Below are positions 5,023-13,458 of a stretch of DNA of 14,307 bases, in pieces. The position numbers were made by a program, and so were the translations under genes. Source of the stretch: an uncultured bacterium (GTDB lineage: Bacteria > Pseudomonadota > Alphaproteobacteria > SP197); NCBI GenBank assembly GCA_938014945.1, contig CALLQH010000252.1, positions 1-14,307 on the forward strand. The letters run 5' to 3'. The notes under the pieces were generated by a model that was not told the origin of the DNA, ran no database searches, and saw nothing but the letters and a program-made list of their open reading frames with translations. Every line of letters starts with the position of its first letter. The first letter of the stretch is position 1.

Positions 5023-8000
5023 TTACTCCGCGGCGGCGCGCGGCGGCTGATCGACGGAAACGTCCGGCACCTTGGGCAGGACCTGGGTCAGGCGCAGGAC
5101 GAGGCCCAGCAGGGGCGGCACCAGGGCCAGGGTGAGCACGGCCGAGAGCATCAGGCCGCCGACCACCACCGAGCCGAGGCCCCGGTAGAGCTCCGACCCC
5201 GCGCCGGGAAACAGGACCAGCGGCAGCATGCCGAAGACGCTGGTCAGCGTCGACATGAAGATCGGGCGGATGCGGTTCGAGGTCGCCTCCTCGATCGCCT
5301 GGGGCGGTGCCATCCCATCCTCGCGCATGTGGTGCAGCGTCTGATGGACAATGAGGATGGCGTTGTTGACGACGATGCCGATCAGGATGACGAAGCCCAG
5401 CAGCGTCAGCATGTCGAGCGGCTGGGGGTAGAAGAAGTTGAGCGCTACCAGGCCGAGCACGCCGCCGGCCGCGGCGACCGGCACGGAGACCATGACGATC
5501 AGCGGGTGGATGAAGCTCTCGAACAGCACCGCCATGACCAGATAGACGATGACCAGCGCCACCAGCAGGTTGACGACCATGGCGTCCCAGGTGGAGGCAA
5601 GCTTGTCGGCGGTGCCCGAGAGCTCCATGCGCACGCCCAGCGGCAGACCGGCCTCCTCCATGGGGCCGATGACCCTGTCGCGGATCATCTCGATGCCGGT
5701 TTCCAGGGGCACCTCCTCGCCCAGGCCGATCTGCAGGGTGATCGTGCGCTGCTGCTTGATGCGGCGGATCTCGGAGGGACCGTTGGTGATCTCGATGTCG
5801 GCGAGCGAGGAGACCGGCACGATCGTGCCGTCGCTGGTCACCACCGGAAGCTGGCCGATGCCCTGGGTGGCGCCGACCAGGGAACTGGGGCCGGTCAGCG
5901 TCAGGTCGATCTTGGAGCCGCCCATGGTGATTTCGGAGACCCGCAGGCCCGAGTTGAAGGCGTCGATATCCATCGCCAGATCGCTGGCGGTGACGCCGTT
6001 GTCAGCAAGGCGGATGCGGTCCGGATGGATGCGCAGCTCCGGCGCGCCCAGTTCGAGGCCCGGCTGAGGCCGGTACTGGTTGCCTTCCCCGGGGGGCAGG
6101 ATCTCGCGGGCCAGCAGGTTGGCCTGGCGCGCCACGGCGATGATGGTTTCCAGGTCCGGACCGGAGATGTCGAGGTCGATGGTGCGGGTTCCGCCGAAAC
6201 CGCGGCCGAACAGGGAGGGCTGGCGGAAGAAGCCGTCGGTGCCCGGCTCGTCGGCGAGCGGCCCCCGGATCACGGGGATCAGGTCCTTCACCAGCGTCGG
6301 GTCGACCGCCGCGGCGCCGATCCAGGTCCAGGACGTGCCGGCCGCGAAGTAGAAACGATCGAAGATCGGCGTGCCGTCCTCGGCAACCGTCAGGCCCTCC
6401 GGGTTCTGCGTGTCCCAATAGGGCCGGGTGGCGTCCTCCACGTCGCTGGCGATCTCGGCCATGGTGGCCAGGTTGTAGCCGGGCGGCGGAAAGATGCTGC
6501 CGGAGATGAAGTTCTGGTTCCCGTCGGGCAGGTATTCCAGCTTGGGCAGCAGCAGCACGGCAACGACCAGGGCGCCCGCGGTGATCACCGCGACGGTCAG
6601 CAACGAGACCAGGCGGTTGCGGGCCACCAGCCGGGCGTAACCGACGATGCCGCCGGTGAACACGGCCGCCGCCCGGTCGACGCCCGGGATGCGGTGGCTC
6701 GTCGCATCGTCGCTGCGCTTGAGCAGACGCGCGCTGAGCGCGGGGATGAGGGTCATCGCCACGACCAGCGACAGGATCACCGAGACCGAGATCGCCACGG
6801 CAATGTCGCGGAAGACCTGGCCCGCGTCCTGCTCCATGACCAGGATCGGGATGAAGACCATCACCGTGGTCAGCGCCGAGACGAGGATCGCGCCCCAGAC
6901 CTGGCGCGCGCCCTCGTAGGCGGCCTTGGCCGGCGGCATGCCCTGTTCGCGCAGGCGGAAGATGTTCTCCAGCACCACGATGGCGGCATCGACCACCATG
7001 CCGATGGCAAAGGCGAGACCGGCCAGCGAGATCACGTTGATCGAGCGGCCCATCGCCGCCATGGCGACAAAGCTGCCGATCACCGAAACCGGGATCGCAA
7101 TGGAGATGATCAGCGTGGCGCGCGGCGAACGCAGGAACAGCAGCAGGATGAAGGCCGCCAGCAGGCCGCCGATCCAGATGTTCTGGGTAACGAGGTCGAT
7201 GGAGGAGTTGATGTAGCCGGTCTCGTCATAGACCAGATACATGATGAGGCCCGCGCGCGGCAGCGCCCCGGCATTGAGCTCGTCGACCGCCTCGCGGATG
7301 CCCTCCATGGTGGAGATGACGTTGGCGCCCGCCTCGCGGATGACGCCGACCGAAAGCGCAGGCTCGCCGTTGAAGCGCAGGATGGTGTCGATGTCCTTGT
7401 AGGCGAAATCGACCTCGGCCACGTCGCCCACCGTGACCCGCGCCATGCGTCCGGAGTCCGGATCGACACGGCTCACCAGCACGACATCGCGGATATCCTG
7501 GAGCGTGGCGAAATCGCCCTCGAAGCGGGCGGTGTACTGGCGCTTGCCCTCATCGACCTTGCCTGCCGTCGCCGTCGCCTCGGCGGCGCGCAGGGCTGCG
7601 GCGACATCGGGAATCGTGAGGTGGTAGCGGGCGAGGTTCTCCGGCGTCACGACGACGCGGATCTCGCGCTCCGAACCGCCCCAGTTGGTGACACGGGCAA
7701 CGCCGGGCACGCGTTCGAGCCGCTCGGCGACCACGTCTTCGACAAAATCGCCGAATTCGTCGATCGGGCGTTCGTTGCCCTCGGCGCGCACCAGGTTGAA
7801 ACGCGCGATGGGGCTGTCCTCGCTGCTGGCGGTATCGAGCACCGGTTCGTCGGCCTCGTCGGGATAACCCGAGACCCGGTCGAGCCGGTTGGCGACCAGC
7901 AGCAGGGCGCGGTTCATGTCCGTGCCGATGGCGAATTCCAGGGTGATCTCGCCCTCGCCCGTCCAGCCTTCCGACAGCATGTCGGTGACGCCTTCCAGGC

Positions 8001-8217
8001 CGGTGAGGACATCCTCCTGGGGGATCAGGATCTCGCGTTCGATCTCGGCCGGTGCAGCACCGGCCCAACTCGTCGAGACCGTGATGATGGGGCGCTGCAC
8101 GTCAGGCGTGAGCTGGATCGGGATCGTCTGGAGCGCCAGCAGGCCGAACAGGATGACCATCAGCACCGCCGCCAGGACGGCAATCGGGCGGTCGATGGCC
8201 AGGCGGATGATGTTCAT
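5023..8217 (-). CDS. RND-family efflux transporter permease (AcrB/HAE1 type)
   Basis: A 1064-residue inner-membrane proton-driven exporter that works as a trimer with a periplasmic adaptor. The layout is typical: N-terminal TM1 (about 12-32), large periplasmic loop, TM2-TM6 block (about 340-500), a cytosolic link, TM7 (about 540-560), second periplasmic loop, and TM8-TM12 near the C terminus. In TM4 the sequence is AIGMVVDAAIVVLENI, so Asp410 (AcrB Asp407) is kept but the Asp408 position is Ala411. In TM10 it is GIVVNNAILIV, so the AcrB Lys940 position is Asn951. Such relays occur in other branches of the RND superfamily. The gene starts 3 bases after the adaptor stop without its own RBS, suggesting translational coupling. 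No outer-membrane TolC-type gene is nearby. Substrate unknown. Confidence 0.93.
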   Translation of the reverse strand: MNIIRLAIDRPIAVLAAVLMVILFGLLALQTIPIQLTPDVQRPIITVSTSWAGAAPAEIEREILIPQEDVLTGLEGVTDMLSEGWTGEGEITLEFAIGTDMNRALLLVANRLDRVSGYPDEADEPVLDTASSEDSPIARFNLVRAEGNERPIDEFGDFVEDVVAERLERVPGVARVTNWGGSEREIRVVVTPENLARYHLTIPDVAAALRAAEATATAGKVDEGKRQYTARFEGDFATLQDIRDVVLVSRVDPDSGRMARVTVGDVAEVDFAYKDIDTILRFNGEPALSVGVIREAGANVISTMEGIREAVDELNAGALPRAGLIMYLVYDETGYINSSIDLVTQNIWIGGLLAAFILLLFLRSPRATLIISIAIPVSVIGSFVAMAAMGRSINVISLAGLAFAIGMVVDAAIVVLENIFRLREQGMPPAKAAYEGARQVWGAILVSALTTVMVFIPILVMEQDAGQVFRDIAVAISVSVILSLVVAMTLIPALSARLLKRSDDATSHRIPGVDRAAAVFTGGIVGYARLVARNRLVSLLTVAVITAGALVVAVLLLPKLEYLPDGNQNFISGSIFPPPGYNLATMAEIASDVEDATRPYWDTQNPEGLTVAEDGTPIFDRFYFAAGTSWTWIGAAAVDPTLVKDLIPVIRGPLADEPGTDGFFRQPSLFGRGFGGTRTIDLDISGPDLETIIAVARQANLLAREILPPGEGNQYRPQPGLELGAPELRIHPDRIRLADNGVTASDLAMDIDAFNSGLRVSEITMGGSKIDLTLTGPSSLVGATQGIGQLPVVTSDGTIVPVSSLADIEITNGPSEIRRIKQQRTITLQIGLGEEVPLETGIEMIRDRVIGPMEEAGLPLGVRMELSGTADKLASTWDAMVVNLLVALVIVYLVMAVLFESFIHPLIVMVSVPVAAAGGVLGLVALNFFYPQPLDMLTLLGFVILIGIVVNNAILIVHQTLHHMREDGMAPPQAIEEATSNRIRPIFMSTLTSVFGMLPLVLFPGAGSELYRGLGSVVVGGLMLSAVLTLALVPPLLGLVLRLTQVLPKVPDVSVDQPPRAAAE

Positions 8218-8220
8218 GGG

Positions 8221-9312
8221 CTAGAAGGTCACCGGCGTGTCGTCGGCCAGGGATTCGTTGCCGCGCACGACCACCACGTCGCCATCGGCGAGGCCGTCCA
8301 GCACGATGAAACGCCCGCCCACGGCCCGGCCCAGCACCACGTTGCGGCTGTGCGCCACACCGTCGACCACGACAAAGACGCTGGCCTGCCCGCCGTCGCG
8401 CAGCACGGCGTCCTTGGAGACGGTCACGGCCTGATCGACCGCGGCCACCGGAAGCTCCACCAGCACCGACTGGCCATCGGCGATCTCGCCCGGGCCGGGC
8501 TGCCAGTCGGGGACGAAGCGCACCGGAAGGGTGCGCGTCAAGGCATCCTCGGCGACACCGATGGCCCGCACGGTGGCCCGATGGTGGCTGCCGTCGTCCA
8601 GGGTCAATTGCACGGCGACACCGGGGCGCAGGCCCGAGACGCTGGAGGAGGGAACGTCCGCCTCGATCTCGATGGCAGTGTCGTTGACCATCGTGAACAC
8701 CGAATCGCCGCTGTCGAGGTAGCTGCCGACCTCGGTATGGCGCAGCACGATGACGCCGTCGTAGGGCGCGCGAATGGTGGCCCCGGCCAGATCGGCCTCG
8801 GCCAGCGCCAGATTGGCCTCCGCCTGATCCACCCCTGCCCCGGCGCTGGCCAATGCCGCGTTCATGATGGCGACCTTCTGCACCTGATCGTCCTGGCGCG
8901 CCTGGGAAAAGGCCGCCGATTCCTCGAGTTCACCGATGCGGTCCAGATTCTGCTGCTCCAGCGCCAGGCTGGCGCGGGCCTGGTTGCGAAGCGCCTGGGC
9001 AACCTCCAGCTGCGCCTTCCACTGGTCACGGCGCAGGGTCAGGCGCTCGACATCAAGCTGGGCAAGGGGATCGCCTTCTTTCACGCGCGTGCCGACATCG
9101 GCGAGGATTTCGGCCACCGCCCCCTCCGTCTGGGTGGCGACGATGCCCTTTTTTACCGAAACGAAGCGGCCGACGACGGAGATTGTCTCGTTGACCGATT
9201 CCACACGCACCGAATCGACCGCGACCAGGGTCGCGGCGTCGGCCGGAGGCGTGCGTCCTGCCAGGAGGGCCAGGCAAAGGGCCGCAGAAATGCCGAGTTT
9301 GCGTAGAATCAT
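8221..9312 (-). CDS. RND efflux periplasmic adaptor subunit (HlyD/MFP family)
   Basis: A 363-residue membrane-fusion protein that links the RND pump to an outer-membrane channel. An N-terminal signal peptide is clear (basic MILRK, hydrophobic core 8-18, likely cut after ADA at 24-26); there is no lipobox Cys. Domains in order: membrane-proximal segment; lipoyl half TEGAVAEILADVG-VKEGDPLAQLD (62-87); alpha-helical hairpin (about 88-175, Gln/Ala/Leu-rich); second lipoyl half RAPYDGVIVLRH-VGSYLDSGD (181-203); beta-barrel (about 210-290); C-terminal domain to 363. It is the first gene of the minus-strand set. The RBS is weak (AAGG four bases before the ATG). A loose promoter, ATGACC-17-TACACT, lies at 9350-9322 and would give an almost leaderless message, which I do not trust. 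A GANTC site overlaps the start codon. Confidence 0.92.
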   Translation of the reverse strand: MILRKLGISAALCLALLAGRTPPADAATLVAVDSVRVESVNETISVVGRFVSVKKGIVATQTEGAVAEILADVGTRVKEGDPLAQLDVERLTLRRDQWKAQLEVAQALRNQARASLALEQQNLDRIGELEESAAFSQARQDDQVQKVAIMNAALASAGAGVDQAEANLALAEADLAGATIRAPYDGVIVLRHTEVGSYLDSGDSVFTMVNDTAIEIEADVPSSSVSGLRPGVAVQLTLDDGSHHRATVRAIGVAEDALTRTLPVRFVPDWQPGPGEIADGQSVLVELPVAAVDQAVTVSKDAVLRDGGQASVFVVVDGVAHSRNVVLGRAVGGRFIVLDGLADGDVVVVRGNESLADDTPVTF

Positions 9313-9405
9313 ACGGCCTTGAGTGTACTATTGCGGGGTTGGCGGGTCATCCACCGTAACGGCAAACGATGACTTCGCAACGCGCGATCGGGCGACAAGA
9401 GGATC

Positions 9406-10353
9406 ATGACGACACGTTTCTACACCCATGCGGCCTGTCTGGATCACGACACCGGGCCGCATCACCCCGAGCGCATCGCCCGCCTGGAAGCCGTTCTGGC
9501 GGCCATGGACAATCCCGCATTTGCCGCTCTGGAGCGCCACGAGGCGCCGCGCGTGGCGCTGGACCGTCTCGCCCTGATGCACCCGCAGGGTTACATCGAC
9601 GCGGTTCTGGCCGCCGCGCCGGCCTCCGGCCACGTCCATCTCGACCCCGATACCGTGATGTCGCCGGGCTCGGCCGAGGCGGCCCTGCGCGCCGCGGGCG
9701 CCGTGGTCGATGCCGTCGATGCCGTGGTCGCCGGCAAGGCGCACAACGCCTTCTGCGCCGTGCGCCCGCCCGGCCACCACGCCGAGCCCGATCACGCCAT
9801 GGGCTTCTGCTTCTTCAACGCCGTCGCGGTGGCTGCCGAACATGCCCGGCGCGAACACGGGCTGGCGCGGGCCGCGGTGGTCGACTTCGACGTCCATCAC
9901 GGCAACGGCACCCAGGCGATGTTCTGGGCCAACGAACAGCTTTTCTACGGCTCCACCCATCAGTTTCCGCATTATCCCGGCACGGGCGCGGCCGACGAGA
10001 CCGGCGTTTATCACAACATCGCCAACGGCCTGCTGCCCCCCGGCACGGCCAGCGAGGAATTCCGCCGCATCTTCGAAGCCCGCGTGCTGCGTGCGCTCGA
10101 TCACTTCCGGCCGGAGATCATCCTGATATCGGCGGGGTTCGACGCCCACGAGCGCGATCCCCTCGCCCAGATCAACCTGGTCGAGGAGGATTATGCCTGG
10201 GCGACGGACCTGCTGACGGAAATTGCCGACACCCATGCCGGTGGACGGGTTGTTTCCGTGATGGAGGGCGGTTACGACCTTCAGGCGCTCGCGGCGAGCG
10301 CGGCGGCCCATGTCGGCCGCCTGATGGCAGCAGACAGCGCGGGGAACGCATGA
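9406..10353 (+). CDS. Histone deacetylase-like zinc amidohydrolase
   Basis: A 315-residue member of the arginase/deacetylase (class II HDAC, acetylpolyamine amidohydrolase) superfamily, which removes acetyl groups from acylated amines or lysines. The active site is complete: His124-His125 dyad in RPPGHHAE, zinc ligands Asp162 and His164 in DFDVHHGNG and Asp246 in AGFDAH, and the transition-state Tyr290 in EGGYD. GFCFFN (133-138) is also conserved. N-terminal PHHPERIARL (18-27) is usual for the bacterial branch. The start is supported by GAGG at 9399-9402, rather close (3 bases) to the ATG. It heads a plus-strand operon and overlaps xseB by ATGA. It is divergent from the RND adaptor with a 93-base gap in which I see no convincing plus-strand promoter. 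Whether it acts on proteins, acetylpolyamines or other amides is open. Confidence 0.92.
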   Translation: MTTRFYTHAACLDHDTGPHHPERIARLEAVLAAMDNPAFAALERHEAPRVALDRLALMHPQGYIDAVLAAAPASGHVHLDPDTVMSPGSAEAALRAAGAVVDAVDAVVAGKAHNAFCAVRPPGHHAEPDHAMGFCFFNAVAVAAEHARREHGLARAAVVDFDVHHGNGTQAMFWANEQLFYGSTHQFPHYPGTGAADETGVYHNIANGLLPPGTASEEFRRIFEARVLRALDHFRPEIILISAGFDAHERDPLAQINLVEEDYAWATDLLTEIADTHAGGRVVSVMEGGYDLQALAASAAAHVGRLMAADSAGNA

Positions 10354-10601
10354 GCAAGACAGGCAAGCAGGACGACATCGCCGCCATGAGCTTCGAACAG
10401 GCCCTGGCGGAACTCGAAAAGATCGTCGGCCAGCTCGAAAGCGGCGAGGCGCGCCTGGACGACGCCATCTCGGCCTACGAACGCGGCGCCGCCCTGAAGC
10501 AGCACTGCGAGGCCAAGCTGCGCGAGGCGACCGACAAGGTCGAAAAGATCCGCCTGGCCGCCGACGGCAGCGTCAGCGCCGAAGCGACGACGATCGAATG
10601 A
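10350..10601 (+). CDS. xseB: Exodeoxyribonuclease VII small subunit
   Basis: An 83-residue cytosolic protein, the small subunit that assembles in several copies with XseA to form exonuclease VII, which degrades single-stranded DNA. The family signature MSFEQALAELEKIVGQLESG (13-32) is present, followed by LDDAISAYERGAALKQHCEAKL, the second helix of the helical hairpin. The ATG shares four bases (ATGA) with the stop of the deacetylase gene, and GGGG five bases before it serves as RBS. A Met at residue 13 is an internal alternative start without an RBS. Its stop overlaps the next ATG in the same way, implying translational coupling on both sides. The large subunit gene is not in the window. Confidence 0.93.
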   Translation: MSKTGKQDDIAAMSFEQALAELEKIVGQLESGEARLDDAISAYERGAALKQHCEAKLREATDKVEKIRLAADGSVSAEATTIE

Positions 10602-11512
10602 ACCAGACCGCCGCCATCACGCCGCCCGCCGACGTCGCCGAGCAGCTCGCCGCCGCAGCAACGCGGATCGAGGCCACGCTGGACGGGCTGCTGCCGACAG
10701 GCGGCGGCCCGGAGCGTCCCCTGCTGGACGCCATGCGTTACGCCACCCTGAACGGCGGCAAGCGGCTGCGCCCCTATCTCACCACGATCGTCGCCGATCT
10801 CTTCGGTGTGGCCGACCAGCGCGCCCAGCGCGCCGCGGCCGCCGTGGAGATGCTGCACTGCTATTCGCTGGTCCACGACGACCTGCCTGCCATGGACGAC
10901 GACGAGCTGCGCCGGGGCCGCCCGACCTGCCACATCGCCTTCGACGAGGCGACGGCGATCCTGGCGGGCGATGCCCTGCTGACGCTTGCCTTCGATGTCC
11001 TGGCCGACCCCGCCACCCACCCGGATGCAGCCGTGCGCATCGAGCTGGTGCGCGGCCTGACCGAGGCCGCGGGCGCCCATGGCATGGTCGCGGGCCAGAT
11101 GATCGACCTGGCGGTGGAGCACCGCACTGTCGATACCGCAACGGTCGAGCGCCTCCAGGCGTTGAAGACCGGGGCCCTCATCACCTTTTCCGCCGAAGCC
11201 GGCGCGATCCTGGGCGAGGCCGCCCCCGACGACAGGGAGGCCATCGTGACCTACGGACGCCTGCTGGGCTCGGCCTTCCAGATCGTCGACGACCTGCTCG
11301 ACGAGGAAGGCGACGTGGAAGCCATGGGCAAGGCCGTGGGCAAGGACGCCGCGGCCGGCAAGGCGACGCTGGTGGCGCTGCTGGGCACGCAGGAAGCCCG
11401 CAAGCGCGCCGACCGCCTGGCCGCCGAAGCCATAGACTGCCTGGAACCGTTCGGTCCGCCCGCCGACCCGCTGCGCGACATCGCGCGGTTCGTGGTCACG
11501 CGCCGAACCTGA
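10598..11512 (+). CDS. ispA: Farnesyl diphosphate synthase (polyprenyl synthetase)
   Basis: A 304-residue trans-isoprenyl diphosphate synthase that condenses DMAPP and GPP with IPP to give farnesyl diphosphate in the cytosol. The first Asp-rich motif is DDLPAMD (94-100) and the second DDLLD (231-235). GGKRLRPYL (53-61) binds IPP, and GQMIDL (166-171) and KTGAL (190-194) are the other usual contacts. CYSLVHDD before the first motif is the bacterial type II FPP synthase pattern, which argues for a C15 product, though short-chain GGPP synthases look similar. It overlaps xseB by ATGA and precedes dxs by 18 bases, linking the first and a later step of isoprenoid synthesis in one message. Confidence 0.92.
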   Translation: MNQTAAITPPADVAEQLAAAATRIEATLDGLLPTGGGPERPLLDAMRYATLNGGKRLRPYLTTIVADLFGVADQRAQRAAAAVEMLHCYSLVHDDLPAMDDDELRRGRPTCHIAFDEATAILAGDALLTLAFDVLADPATHPDAAVRIELVRGLTEAAGAHGMVAGQMIDLAVEHRTVDTATVERLQALKTGALITFSAEAGAILGEAAPDDREAIVTYGRLLGSAFQIVDDLLDEEGDVEAMGKAVGKDAAAGKATLVALLGTQEARKRADRLAAEAIDCLEPFGPPADPLRDIARFVVTRRT

Positions 11513-11518
11513 AGACGC

Positions 11519-11525
11519 GAGGAAA
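11519..11525 (+). promoter_or_regulatory. Ribosome binding site that fixes the TTG start of dxs
   Basis: GAGGAAA sits with its AGGA core seven bases upstream of TTG at 11531. No ATG in a suitable position follows until residues 19 and 24, which would remove the conserved N-terminal TPLLDRI segment. Confidence 0.7.
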
Positions 11526-11530
11526 CCACC

Positions 11531-13453
11531 TTGACCATCTCCAACCGCACACCGCTTCTCGACCGCATCCATCTGCCGGAAGACATGCGCGACCTCTCCA
11601 TGGAGGAACTGCGCCAGCTTGCCGACGAGCTGCGGCGCGAGACCATCGATGCGGTCTCCACCACCGGCGGCCACCTGGGCGCGGGCCTGGGCGTGGTCGA
11701 ACTGACGGTGGCGATCCACCATCTGTTCGACACGCCGCACGACCGCCTGATCTGGGACGTCGGCCACCAGTGTTATCCCCACAAGATCCTCACCGGCCGA
11801 CGCGACCGCATCCGCACCCTGCGCCAGAAGGACGGCCTGTCGGGCTTCACCAAGCGCGCCGAGAGCGAGTACGACCCCTTCGGCGCGGCCCACAGCTCCA
11901 CCTCCATCTCGGCGGGCCTGGGCATGGCCGTGGCGCGCGACCTGAAGGGCGAGGAACGCGAGGTCATCTGCGTCATCGGCGACGGCGCCATGTCGGCGGG
12001 CATGGCCTACGAAGCGATGAACAACGCCGGCGCCCGCGACACGCGCCTGATCGTCATCCTCAACGACAACGACATGTCGATTGCCCCACCCGTGGGCGCC
12101 ATGAGCGCCTATCTCGCCAAGGCGCTGTCGTCGAACACCTACCGTTCGGCCCGCCATGTCGCCAAGGAGATCGCCGCCCGCTTCCCGCGTTCCATCGAGA
12201 CGGCGGCGCGCCGCGTGGAGGAATACACCCGCGGCCTGATGACCGGCGGCACCCTGTTCGAGGAACTGGGCTTCTATTACATCGGCCCCATCGACGGCCA
12301 TAACCTGGAGCACCTGGTTCCCATCCTGAAGAACATCCGGGATGCCGACGAGAACCGCCCGGTGCTGATCCACTGCATCACGCAGAAGGGCAAGGGCTAC
12401 GACCCCGCCGAACAGGCCGCCGACAAGTACCACGGCGTCAACAAGTTCGACGTCATCACCGGCGCGCAGGCCAAGCCGGCCGCGGCCGCGCCCTCCTACA
12501 CCTCGGTCTATGCCAAGGCGCTGATCGCCGAGGCCGAGGCCGACGACCGCATCTGCGCCATCACGGCCGCCATGCCTTCGGGCACCGGCGTAGACAAGTT
12601 TGCCCAGCGTTTCCCCGAGCGCGCCTTCGATGTCGGCATCGCCGAGCAGCACGGCGTCACCTTCGCCGCGGGCATGGCCTGCGAGGGCTTCAAGCCCTTC
12701 GTCACCTTCTATTCGACCTTCCTGCAGCGCGCCTACGACCAGATCGTCCACGACGTGGCGATCCAGCGCCTGCCCGTGCGCTTCGGCATCGACCGCGCCG
12801 GGCTGGTCGGCGCCGACGGCCCGACCCATGCCGGCTCCTTCGACATCGCCTATCTGGGCACCCTGCCCGGTTTCGTGGTGATGGCCGCGGCCGACGAGGC
12901 CGAACTGATGCACATGGTGGCGACCTGCGCCGCCATCGACGACCGCCCCAGCGCCGTGCGTTACCCCCGTGGCGAGGGCGAAGGCGTGCCCCTGCCCGAG
13001 CGCGGCACGCCGCTGGAGATCGGCAAGGGCCGCATCGTGCGCGAGGGCACCAAGATCGCCCTGCTCTCCTTCGGCACCCGCCTTGGCGAATGCCTGAAGG
13101 CGGCCGACGAACTGGGTGCCCGCGGCCTGCCGACCACGGTGGCCGACGCCCGCTTCTGTACGCCGCTCGACACCGACCTTGTGCGCCGCCTGGCGCGCGA
13201 GCACGAGGTATTGATCACGGTCGAGGAAGGCTCGATCGGCGGTTTTGCCTCCCACGTCCTCGATTTCCTCGCCCGCGACGGAGCACTTGACGCGGGCTTG
13301 AGAATCCGGCCTATGGCGCTTCCAGCCACGTTCATCGATCAGGGGAAACCCCACGACATGTACGACGAGGCCCATCTGAACGCGCCCGACATCGTGAAAA
13401 CGGCGCTTTCCGCCCTAGGCCAGGACCAGGCCGGGGCGAGCATCCACGCCTGA
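11531..13453 (+). CDS. dxs: 1-deoxy-D-xylulose-5-phosphate synthase
   Basis: A 640-residue thiamine-diphosphate enzyme that joins pyruvate and glyceraldehyde-3-phosphate to make DXP, the entry and usual rate-setting step of the MEP isoprenoid pathway. Landmarks: TPLLDRI (7-13) as in other Dxs N termini; His48 in GGHLG; WDVGHQCYPHKILTGR (75-90); ThDP/Mg motif GDGAMSAGMAYEAMNNAG (150-167) with NDND at 178-181; catalytic Glu372 in DVGIAEQHG; GADGPTHAG in the pyrimidine domain; and a C-terminal transketolase-like domain. The start is TTG 11531, supported by a strong RBS and the family N terminus. It follows ispA by 18 bases and is followed after 5 bases by the wall hydrolase gene. It is complete, with no missing key residue. 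Confidence 0.95.
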   Translation: MTISNRTPLLDRIHLPEDMRDLSMEELRQLADELRRETIDAVSTTGGHLGAGLGVVELTVAIHHLFDTPHDRLIWDVGHQCYPHKILTGRRDRIRTLRQKDGLSGFTKRAESEYDPFGAAHSSTSISAGLGMAVARDLKGEEREVICVIGDGAMSAGMAYEAMNNAGARDTRLIVILNDNDMSIAPPVGAMSAYLAKALSSNTYRSARHVAKEIAARFPRSIETAARRVEEYTRGLMTGGTLFEELGFYYIGPIDGHNLEHLVPILKNIRDADENRPVLIHCITQKGKGYDPAEQAADKYHGVNKFDVITGAQAKPAAAAPSYTSVYAKALIAEAEADDRICAITAAMPSGTGVDKFAQRFPERAFDVGIAEQHGVTFAAGMACEGFKPFVTFYSTFLQRAYDQIVHDVAIQRLPVRFGIDRAGLVGADGPTHAGSFDIAYLGTLPGFVVMAAADEAELMHMVATCAAIDDRPSAVRYPRGEGEGVPLPERGTPLEIGKGRIVREGTKIALLSFGTRLGECLKAADELGARGLPTTVADARFCTPLDTDLVRRLAREHEVLITVEEGSIGGFASHVLDFLARDGALDAGLRIRPMALPATFIDQGKPHDMYDEAHLNAPDIVKTALSALGQDQAGASIHA

Positions 13454-13458
13454 ACGCC

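Noticed and set aside
4552..9306. A 1584-codon open frame on the plus strand, antisense to the RND pump, the adaptor and part of the dehydrogenase.
   Set aside because: It crosses three genes with clear homology on the minus strand. The product is full of Asp, His, Arg, Gln and Gly in low-complexity runs, as expected when GC-rich codons are read from the other strand. No domain is recognisable.
8252..9310. Seven GANTC (possible CcrM methylation) sites in the adaptor gene, one overlapping the start codon at 9306-9310.
   Set aside because: My rough expectation at this base composition is three to four, so the excess is small. No CcrM gene is visible and the sites inside the gene have no obvious role. 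The start-codon site may be chance.
9313..9405. Possible divergent promoters between the RND adaptor and the deacetylase gene.
   Set aside because: The best minus-strand match (4 of 6 at both hexamers) would leave only about three bases of leader. On the plus strand no pair of hexamers with 16-18 base spacing scores above 3-4 of 6. Not reported as a feature.
10475..13375. A 966-codon open frame on the minus strand, antisense to xseB, ispA and dxs.
   Set aside because: Same explanation: a shadow of GC-rich coding DNA, with Gly/Ala/Val/His-rich composition and no recognisable fold, while the plus strand has canonical motifs throughout.
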